Positions 1-5,053 of a DNA stretch of 10,318 nt are shown one piece after another. Position 1 is the first letter of the stretch; each line of letters starts with the position of its first letter. The notes beneath the pieces are model-generated. The model was not told the origin of the DNA and searched no databases. It saw nothing but the letters and a program-made list of their open reading frames with translations. This stretch comes from Candidatus Peregrinibacteria bacterium (lineage in GTDB: Bacteria > Patescibacteriota > Gracilibacteria > UBA1369 > JACRIC01), in contig JACRIC010000030.1 of NCBI GenBank assembly GCA_016235915.1, forward strand, positions 1 to 10,318, given 5' to 3'. The position numbers and the translations under genes are program-made.

Positions 1-2951
1 ACCGCATAACACAGCAATCGATAATCGCAAAACTGGCACTTGTATCCGGGGGTCGCGGGAAAATCCGAATTCTGCATATTTTCCGCGATTTCGAGAAGTT
101 GCTCTTTCGTTTTTTCAAGGTCTTCGGCGGTTCTCGTTGCGGACACTTTCACGTTATCTTCCAAAAAATACAGACTGAGTTTCGATGCGGAGATTCCAAA
201 AATATCGCGGCACGCCAGCGCATAGATGGAAAGTTGCAGATCTTTTTTTAAATCGGACTCTTTTTTAAGACGGCCGGTTTTATAATCAATGACCTCATAG
301 CCGTCTTCGAGCTTGTCTATGCGGTCGATGCGGCCGGAAATGAGGAGAGGCTTTTCGTTTTTTGAAGGCAGAGATCCTTTTCCCGAAAGTTTCAACACAA
401 AATTGCACTCCAGAAAAGCAGGAATCACCCACGGATCCCTATTCTTTTCAAAATACGCTTCAAGCATCTCCCAGCCATTTTTCTTGCGAGTATTTTCATG
501 AGCGCGGCTCATGTATCCGGCTGAAATCCAGTGCTGTTCATAGAGCGTTTTCAGCGTCTCTTTCGTCGCTCCACTCGGATTTTGCATCAGAATTTTATAA
601 AAAGCGTTCAAGGTATTGTGCACGGATGAGCCAAAACTGGCGGCATGAGAAGGCGGTGTCGGCACACGCCAAAGATACCCCAATGTATACTTGTAAGGAC
701 ACGTCTGAAACATGTCGATTTGGCTGAAGGAAAGGCGGTTTATGTCATTGCGAGGAGCCCTGAGCGAGCGAAGCGAGTCGAAGGGCGACGAAGCAATCTC
801 ATCGCGCGTGCCGTCATTATCCCGAGCATTCCTCTGTATAGCCGGCAGAGATCCTTCGACTTCCTGTCGCGGTGCGACAGGAACGCTCAGGATGACAGTC
901 AGCCCCGTCTTCTCCATCTCCTCCACAAACACACTTTTTTTCCACTTTTTTTTGCCATGTTCGTAACAATCGCTCCATGCGAGAAAAAGTTTTTTTTGAG
1001 CCCGAGTGCACGCCACATAAAAAAGCCGCCGTTCTTCCTCCAGATGCACAGTATCTTCCGCCGGAAGCGCCTCAGGAAGAAGCTCTTCGGGAATTTTGAA
1101 AGGATCATTCTGTCGCCGCGACGGAAATCGCTCCTGCACCAAATTCACAATAAAAACATTCGGAAATTCTAAACCTTTACTCGCATGAATCGTCAAAATT
1201 TTCACCGCATCGCTGTCCACAGGTTGACTCCGAAATTCCTCTCTTGAAATGCCGCTTTCCTCAATCAGTTCCAGATATTCTTCAAAAGCAAAAATATTCG
1301 CCTCCGTTTTATCCGATTCAAATTTTTTAACCAAAGTGGAAAAATCGGAAAGTCCCTGAATTTTTTCCGCGCTGTCCGCGTCGCCGAGATCAATCAATCG
1401 CCTCAAATATCCGCTTTTTTCCAAAAAATTCCCCAGAACACGACTGACAGGAGACCTTCGACTCTCTTCCAAAAGTTCGGTCAAAAGACCTGAAATGAAT
1501 TTCCATTTTTCATTACCGCCAAGAGCAAGCGTGGTCTCCGAGCCTTTTTTCATCACGAGCGTAAAAAGTGGCGAAAAGTGTTTGCGCGCCTCGGACAGAA
1601 GCAAGGTAATTTCCACCATCGGAATGCCAAAAATCGGCATGGAAAGTATTCGAAACAGCGAAATATCATCCGCAGGGTTCGTGCAAATCCGAATTACCGC
1701 CCACATATCCTTAATTTCCTCGCGGGAAAGCAGATTTTCTGAACCTGAAAAACGGCAGGGAATTCCTCGCCTCCGACATTCCTCAATAAATGGCAGAGCA
1801 TGTTTATTCGCCCGAACCAGAATGGCAGAGTCGCTCCACAGAGCATCGGGAACATCGTGAAGCCGTTCGATTTCATTCACGACCTCCTCGGTCTCCTCTG
1901 CGGAATGTTCCGCATGGATCACGGTAATAGGGGAGAGGGGAGCCGTATTTTCAGCAATAAGATGTTTGGAAATGCCTTCTTTCACTTCAAGGCGGTTCGG
2001 GTTGTTATTTTGGATAATGGCATGGCTCGCGGTGAGAATGTTTTGGGAAGATCGGTAATTTCGCGTCAGCACGACCTTTTTCGCTCCGGGAAATATTTTT
2101 TCAAAGGAAAGAATATTCGCAAGCGACGCCCCCCGCCATTTATAAATTGATTGGTCATCATCGCCAACCACCGTGATATTTCGATGTTTTTTGGCGAGGA
2201 GTTCGACCAGCGAATTTTGAGCGAAATTCGTATCTTGAAATTCATCCACGAGAATGTATTGATAACGGTTTTGATACTCGGTCAGCGCGTCTTTTTTGTG
2301 TTGAAAAAGTTGCAGAACGTAAAAAGTGAGATCCTGAAAATCGAGGCAACCATTTTTAATTTTGAGATGTTGATAGGTTTGATAAAAATGCGCGATTTCA
2401 TTCATGAGAGTAAATTCTTCAGTATCTTTCGGAAGCCTTTTCGCAAAGGATTCAAAAGTTTCAGGAGAAATACATTCGTCTCGGAGCCGATCAATGTAAG
2501 CAAGAAGCGTTGAAATGAGTTTTGTGGGATTGCCGAGAGGACGGAGCTCCGAGAGTTCAAATTCAAAAAGATGATTTTTCACAAAAAGCCACTGCTCCGG
2601 AGCGGTGAGAATCCGATAATCCGTGGGAAGCCCGATCAGAAGGCCTTTTTCGCGAAGAATGGAATCGGAAAAACCGTGAAACGTGTAAATCGGAAGCTCC
2701 TCATATCCGAGAGGCAGGGCAAGGTCGAGGCGTTCTCTCATTTCAGAATTGGCCTTTTCGGTAAAAGTCAGCGCGAGGATGCTCTGCGGATTAACTTTTT
2801 TTTCTTGGATGAGGTACAAAATGCGGGAAGCCAAGACATGAGTTTTTCCAGTCCCCGCTCCAGCGATAATCAGGAGCGGCCCTTCGCCGTGAGTCACAGC
2901 TGAGAGCTGTTCGGGATTGAGGGTTGCCTCATTTCGGGAGTGAGTTTTCAT
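1..2951 (-). CDS. UvrD/PcrA-like SF1A helicase fused to a PD-(D/E)XK Fe-S nuclease (3' end outside window)
   Basis: ATP-dependent 3'-5' DNA helicase with a C-terminal RecB/AddB-type nuclease, expected to act in DNA repair or break processing. I read 983 uninterrupted residues from the ATG at 2949-2951; the frame is still open at base 1. Helicase motifs: Q motif (Q15), Walker A GAGTGKT (31-37), LTFTEKA (61-67), Walker B VDEFQDT (235-241), VGDDDQSIYKWRGA (262-275), LTRNYRS (295-301), TIHASKGLEF (587-596) and YVACTRA (645-651). Residues 685-737 are a linker encoded by inserted palindromic repeats. The nuclease domain starts near 740, with FGSSVH (773-778), GRIDRID (873-879), VIDYKTG (887-893) and QLSIYA (906-911). 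C751 plus C972, C975 and C981 (CxxCx5C) match the four cluster cysteines of AddB. PcrA/UvrD are usually about 720 residues, so the nuclease accounts for the extra length. I see no convincing Shine-Dalgarno. The helicase and nuclease calls are firm; the exact pathway is inferred. A RecB/AdnB-like partner role is possible, but no AddA-like or RecC-like gene is visible here. Confidence 0.93.
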   Translation of the reverse strand, partial: MKTHSRNEATLNPEQLSAVTHGEGPLLIIAGAGTGKTHVLASRILYLIQEKKVNPQSILALTFTEKANSEMRERLDLALPLGYEELPIYTFHGFSDSILREKGLLIGLPTDYRILTAPEQWLFVKNHLFEFELSELRPLGNPTKLISTLLAYIDRLRDECISPETFESFAKRLPKDTEEFTLMNEIAHFYQTYQHLKIKNGCLDFQDLTFYVLQLFQHKKDALTEYQNRYQYILVDEFQDTNFAQNSLVELLAKKHRNITVVGDDDQSIYKWRGASLANILSFEKIFPGAKKVVLTRNYRSSQNILTASHAIIQNNNPNRLEVKEGISKHLIAENTAPLSPITVIHAEHSAEETEEVVNEIERLHDVPDALWSDSAILVRANKHALPFIEECRRRGIPCRFSGSENLLSREEIKDMWAVIRICTNPADDISLFRILSMPIFGIPMVEITLLLSEARKHFSPLFTLVMKKGSETTLALGGNEKWKFISGLLTELLEESRRSPVSRVLGNFLEKSGYLRRLIDLGDADSAEKIQGLSDFSTLVKKFESDKTEANIFAFEEYLELIEESGISREEFRSQPVDSDAVKILTIHASKGLEFPNVFIVNLVQERFPSRRQNDPFKIPEELLPEALPAEDTVHLEEERRLFYVACTRAQKKLFLAWSDCYEHGKKKWKKSVFVEEMEKTGLTVILSVPVAPRQEVEGSLPAIQRNARDNDGTRDEIASSPFDSLRSLRAPRNDINRLSFSQIDMFQTCPYKYTLGYLWRVPTPPSHAASFGSSVHNTLNAFYKILMQNPSGATKETLKTLYEQHWISAGYMSRAHENTRKKNGWEMLEAYFEKNRDPWVIPAFLECNFVLKLSGKGSLPSKNEKPLLISGRIDRIDKLEDGYEVIDYKTGRLKKESDLKKDLQLSIYALACRDIFGISASKLSLYFLEDNVKVSATRTAEDLEKTKEQLLEIAENMQNSDFPATPGYKCQFCDYRLLCYA
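743..800. repeat. Palindromic repeat, type A (GTCATTGCGAG...AAGCAATC), inside the helicase CDS
   Basis: On the plus strand it begins TGTCATTGCGAGG and ends GACGAAGCAATCTC, with complementary ATTGC/GCAAT near the outer ends. The core (CCTGAGCGAGCGAAG, then GTCGAAGG) is shared in degenerate form with the other repeats of this window. It is read in frame by the helicase gene as residues 718-737 (EIASSPFDSL, then RSLRAPRNDI). Similar 'cattgcgagg' elements recur at 3381-3448, 4964-4983 and 5011-5053. No transposase is present, so it resembles a non-autonomous palindromic element. Confidence 0.85.
848..897. repeat. Palindromic repeat, type B (GATCCTTCGAC...CAGGATGACA), inside the helicase CDS
   Basis: It reads GAGATCCTTCGAC on the left and CTCAGGATGACA on the right. 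The centre (861-883) is a perfect 9-bp stem, TTCCTGTCG/CGACAGGAA, around a 5-base loop. It is read in frame by the helicase gene, giving about residues 685-701 (VILSVPVAPRQEVEG and flanks). A 47-base spacer (801-847) separates it from the type A copy, and the two form a 155-base composite. Confidence 0.85.
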
Positions 2952-2959
2952 CGAACATT

Positions 2960-2965
2960 ATTGTA
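2960..2965 (-). promoter_or_regulatory. Possible -10 box of the helicase gene
   Basis: TACAAT on the minus strand ends 8 bases before the ATG at 2951, so a transcript starting here would be leaderless or nearly so. I find no acceptable -35 hexamer at 16-18 bases spacing. The gene may instead be read through from ylxR. Confidence 0.2.
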
Positions 2966-2976
2966 GCATAAAGAGC

Positions 2977-3005
2977 TGTCATGGTGAGCTTGTCGAACCA
3001 TGACA
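2977..3005. repeat. Perfect palindromic hairpin, type C, between ylxR and the helicase gene
   Basis: Arms TGTCATGGT and ACCATGACA (9 bp, perfect) enclose an 11-base core, GAGCTTGTCGA, which shares the TTCGAC...GCTCA theme with the other repeats. It belongs to a run of three hairpins filling the 113-base gap between the ylxR stop and the helicase start. There is no U-tract, so it is not a classical intrinsic terminator. Confidence 0.8.
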
Positions 3006-3022
3006 ACGAAGAGCTCTTCATG

Positions 3023-3044
3023 AGACTCGCTATGCAACGAGTCT
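3023..3044. repeat. Inverted repeat (7-bp stem) in the ylxR-helicase gap
   Basis: AGACTCG and CGAGTCT form a perfect 7-bp stem around an 8-base loop. It sits between the palindromes at 2977-3005 and 3046-3076 and could be the degenerated centre of a larger element. Confidence 0.6.
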
Positions 3045-3045
3045 A

Positions 3046-3076
3046 TTGTCACTCTTCGAGAGCCTCAGGGTGACAA
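3046..3076. repeat. Palindromic repeat (TTGTCAC...GTGACAA) overlapping the ylxR 3' end
   Basis: Outer arms TTGTCAC and GTGACAA pair perfectly over 7 bp, and the core CTTCGAGAGCCTCAG is a variant of the CTTCGAC...GCTCAGG core. The minus-strand copy reads TTGTCACCCTGAGG; its TTG TCA CCC TGA supplies the last three sense codons and the stop of ylxR. Confidence 0.8.
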
Positions 3077-3340
3077 TTTTATCATCTGCACAAGCTTTTC
3101 CAAAATCACTTCCGTTTCGACCGGCACTTTCAGAAAATGCGAAACAATGCCTTTCTTTTTTCCTTGAAAAGCGCGCTCCACGCATTCTCGGTTTTTGCAC
3201 AAATACACTCCGCGTCCATTTTCACCGAGATCATCGGCAATTTTCACGATACCTTTTGGTGTTCGGATCATCCGAAAAAAATCACTCTTTTGCGCCTTTT
3301 TTCGGCAACTGACGCAGGTACGGAGGGGAATAAAGGCCAT
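3065..3340 (-). CDS. ylxR: YlxR-family RNA-binding protein (DUF448)
   Basis: Small nucleic-acid-binding protein of 91 residues, the usual size for the family. Family hallmarks are PLRTCVSCRKK (5-15), RMIRTPKG (23-30) and GRGVYLCKNREC (42-53), i.e. the RxCxxCR and GRGxYLC motifs, followed by a basic stretch (QGKKKG, 59-64). In Bacillus the YlxR protein has been linked to RNase P RNA and to transcription. The gene normally sits between nusA and infB; here it follows an S1 gene by 108 bases and is probably co-transcribed with it. I chose the ATG at 3340 because the family match begins at once. ATGs at 3373 and 3421 are in frame, but would add residues that look like translated spacer and repeat. 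No Shine-Dalgarno is seen; the leader is pyrimidine-rich. The last three residues (LSP) and the TGA come from a palindromic repeat. The family call is firm; the exact role is not known here. Confidence 0.88.
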   Translation of the reverse strand: MAFIPLRTCVSCRKKAQKSDFFRMIRTPKGIVKIADDLGENGRGVYLCKNRECVERAFQGKKKGIVSHFLKVPVETEVILEKLVQMIKLSP

Positions 3341-3380
3341 AAAGAAAGAGGAGAATAAACTTCCACGAAGCATCTTGGAA

Positions 3381-3448
3381 ATTGCTTCGCTTAGTCGAAA
3401 AGAAGAGAAGACGCACTCCACTTCGCTCCGTGCGTGCTCGCAATGACA
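3381..3448. repeat. Palindromic repeat, type A, between rpsA and ylxR
   Basis: On the minus strand it runs from TGTCATTGCGAGCACGCAC to GCGAAGCAAT, with terminal ATTGC/GCAAT arms and an internal ACGCAC/GTGCGT pair. It starts at the base right after the TAA stop of the S1 gene and fills most of the 108-base gap before ylxR. Its interior differs from the copies at 743-800 and 5011-5053, so only the ends are conserved. Confidence 0.8.
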
Positions 3449-4846
3449 TTAGAGCGCCAAAAGTTTCTCCGCAGTTTTTTCACCAATGCCTTCGAGAGCG
3501 ACGAGATCTTCTTTTTTGGCTTTTTTCAAATCGTCCAGCGTTTTATAACCGCCTTTTTCAAGAGCCGCCGCAACCTTCGCGGAAACACCTTTCACATCGG
3601 AAAGATTCGTTTGACCATCTTGCGACTCAGTTGCCTCGACCTTCGTTTCCCTTGCTTCAACAACTCCGACCTTTCCTTCTGAAAGTTCAGCCCCTTTCTC
3701 TTTTTTGGCCTTCGTCTTTTTCGCAGGAGCCGTTTCCGAAAGCGCCTTAATGGAAAGTCCTATTCGATGTTCCTCCGGCTCCACCGCAATAATTTTCGCC
3801 TTGACCTTATCACCGATTTTCAGAATTTGACGAATATCTTTAATGGTCGGATCATCCGTGACTTCGGACAGGTGAATGAGTCCATTGATTTCCGTGTCCA
3901 GCTTGATAAACGCTCCAAATTCCGTAGTTCGGGCAATTTCACTTTCAATAATCTGCCCGACCTTAAATTTCTTCGCGGCTTCAATCCACGGATCAGGAGT
4001 CAGACGCTTCATGGAAAGGGAAATTTTATCATTATCAATACCGATAACCAGCACTTCCACCGGATCGCCAAGCCGTCCATGCTCTGAAGGATCGCTCACA
4101 TGTCCCCATGCGATTTCCGAAATATGCACCAACCCTTCCAGTCCCTCAAAAGCCACAAAAATTCCAAATTTCACAATGCCACTGATTCTCCCTTTTACTT
4201 TTTGTCCTATTTTCAATTTTTGCAAAACAGCTTTTCTCTCTTCTTCCAGCGCAGATTTCTCAGAAAGGATCAGTTTTCCATTTTCTTTGTCGAGATTGAT
4301 AATTTTCACTTTAAAAGTAACACCGATGAGCTTCTGAAGGCGTTCGAGAATCCTGAGCGCATCAGCGCCATTGACTCGCGGATAATGGAGCGGAGCAAGC
4401 TGGGAAACAGGAATAAATCCTTTAATATTATCAATTTCCAAAAGAAGTCCTCCTTTATTGGCCTCATGCGGCCGAACACTGATAACGGTTCCCTTCTCAA
4501 ACGCTTCTTGAAATTCTTCCCAAGTGCGTTCCTCACTGGCTTTACGAAGGGAAAGAACCACCAGGCCGTCTGGATTTTCTTCTTCGATCACGTAGGCTTT
4601 CAAAATATCGCCGACTTTGAGCTGTTTCGCGGTATTGGCGCGATCACGAAGCTCTCGGCCGCTGATAATGCCGGTATAAATTCCAAAAAGATCGAGGAGA
4701 ATTTTATCTTTTTGAATATCAATAATGGTTCCCGAGATCATTTCTCCGGCTTTGGCAGAAGTAAAAGGAGGAAGACCCTGAAAAAGTTCTTCCATAAAAG
4801 AATCAGCGACGACATCAGGCGTTGAAAGTTTTTTTCGTTTGGCCAT
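3449..4846 (-). CDS. rpsA: 30S ribosomal protein S1-like, four S1 domains plus helix-hairpin-helix tail
   Basis: RNA-binding protein expected to help mRNA load on the 30S subunit. The 465 residues hold four S1/OB-fold domains: about 34-103 (AGEMISGTIIDI), 119-198 (degenerate and divergent), 212-281 (KVKGRISGIVKFGIFVAF, then GLVHISEIAW) and 294-368 (EFGAFIKL, then GLIHLSEV). The third is the most canonical. A Lys/Glu/Ala-rich linker (about 371-412) leads to a C-terminal segment (415-465) containing GVSAKVAAALEKGGY and LEGIGEKTAEKLL, a helix-hairpin-helix pair that most S1 proteins lack. A four-domain S1 is typical of Gram-positive-like lineages, against six in E. coli. The start ATG at 4846 follows a pyrimidine-rich, U-rich leader and a strong promoter at 4926-4955. 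ylxR lies downstream. The S1 family is certain; equivalence to ribosomal S1 is likely but not proved. Confidence 0.88.
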   Translation of the reverse strand: MAKRKKLSTPDVVADSFMEELFQGLPPFTSAKAGEMISGTIIDIQKDKILLDLFGIYTGIISGRELRDRANTAKQLKVGDILKAYVIEEENPDGLVVLSLRKASEERTWEEFQEAFEKGTVISVRPHEANKGGLLLEIDNIKGFIPVSQLAPLHYPRVNGADALRILERLQKLIGVTFKVKIINLDKENGKLILSEKSALEEERKAVLQKLKIGQKVKGRISGIVKFGIFVAFEGLEGLVHISEIAWGHVSDPSEHGRLGDPVEVLVIGIDNDKISLSMKRLTPDPWIEAAKKFKVGQIIESEIARTTEFGAFIKLDTEINGLIHLSEVTDDPTIKDIRQILKIGDKVKAKIIAVEPEEHRIGLSIKALSETAPAKKTKAKKEKGAELSEGKVGVVEARETKVEATESQDGQTNLSDVKGVSAKVAAALEKGGYKTLDDLKKAKKEDLVALEGIGEKTAEKLLAL

Positions 4847-4864
4847 ATATAAAAATGAGCAGAG

Positions 4865-4887
4865 AATGAAGGAATACCGCCTTCACT
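4865..4887 (-). promoter_or_regulatory. Short stem-loop in the rpsA 5' leader
   Basis: In the mRNA, AGTGAAGG pairs with CCTTCATT (8 pairs with one G-U) around a 7-base loop, ending 18 bases before the ATG. S1 synthesis is autoregulated through its leader in E. coli, so such a structure could matter. It is short, however, and could be chance. Confidence 0.25.
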
Positions 4888-4925
4888 TCGCGTCTCCGCA
4901 GGTAGCGTTCCATGAAAGCTCTGGC

Positions 4926-4955
4926 ACTATACAGAAAAAAGGCCAAAAAAGTCAA
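4926..4955 (-). promoter_or_regulatory. Sigma70-type promoter for rpsA-ylxR
   Basis: Minus strand: -35 TTGACT (4950-4955), 18-base spacer, -10 TATAGT (4926-4931). Each hexamer matches the consensus at five of six bases. The predicted start near 4919 gives a leader of about 70 bases before the S1 ATG. The spacer carries two T6 runs flanking GGCC. It lies between the clpC-end repeat and rpsA, so it separates the two transcription units. Confidence 0.65.
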
Positions 4956-4963
4956 GAGCGCTG

Positions 4964-4983
4964 TGTCATTGCGACGAAGCAAC
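4964..4983. repeat. Type A repeat half-copy downstream of clpC
   Basis: Plus strand TGTCATTGCGACGAAGCAAC: the two ends of a type A element with no interior, since ATTGC is followed directly by GACGAAGCAA. It is inverted relative to the copy at 5011-5053, so 4964-5053 is one large imperfect palindrome between clpC and rpsA. It could fold into a hairpin at the 3' end of the clpC mRNA. Confidence 0.7.
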
Positions 4984-5010
4984 CTACCTGACATCACCGG
5001 AGTTCGAAAA

Positions 5011-5053
5011 GATTGCTTCGTCAGCCGGCTAAAGCGGCTTCCTCGCAATGACA
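5011..5053. repeat. Type A palindromic repeat overlapping the clpC 3' end
   Basis: Minus strand: from TGTCATTGCGAGGAAGCCG to GACGAAGCAATC, with an inner AAGCCGCTTTAGCCGGCT segment holding an AGCCG/CGGCT pair. The GTC ATT GCG AGG AAG CCG CTT TAG within it is read by clpC as VIARKPL plus stop. Confidence 0.85.

Noticed and set aside
743..897. Repeat insertion as a disruption (pseudogene or frameshift) of the helicase gene
   Set aside because: The frame stays open across the composite, and the motifs on both sides, including the full nuclease and cysteine set, are in the same frame.
645..1172. Plus-strand ORF of 175 residues, partly repeat-derived
   Set aside because: It is antisense to the helicase gene, whose conserved motifs are all on the minus strand. 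The ARSPERAKRVEG stretch is just the repeat read in another frame.
3341..3421. Longer YlxR starting at 3373 or 3421
   Set aside because: The additional residues would be translated spacer and repeat, and family members begin just before the RxCxxCR motif, which fits 3340.
4100..4825. Plus-strand ORF of 241 residues and others opposite S1 and ClpC (e.g. 6244-6996)
   Set aside because: They are mirror frames of strongly conserved minus-strand genes, with no recognisable family features of their own.
4815..5048. Minus-strand ORF of 77 residues between clpC and rpsA
   Set aside because: It runs through the repeat, the rpsA promoter and the first rpsA codons, so it is spacer translated by chance.
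2977..5053. Repeated palindromes as a CRISPR array
   Set aside because: Copies are irregularly spaced, in both orientations, of unequal length and partly inside genes. There are no uniform spacers and no cas genes.
4964..5053. Large palindrome as a classical rho-independent terminator of clpC
   Set aside because: The pairing is strong but no U-tract follows directly. The nearest T runs lie in the rpsA promoter, so I list it only as a repeat.
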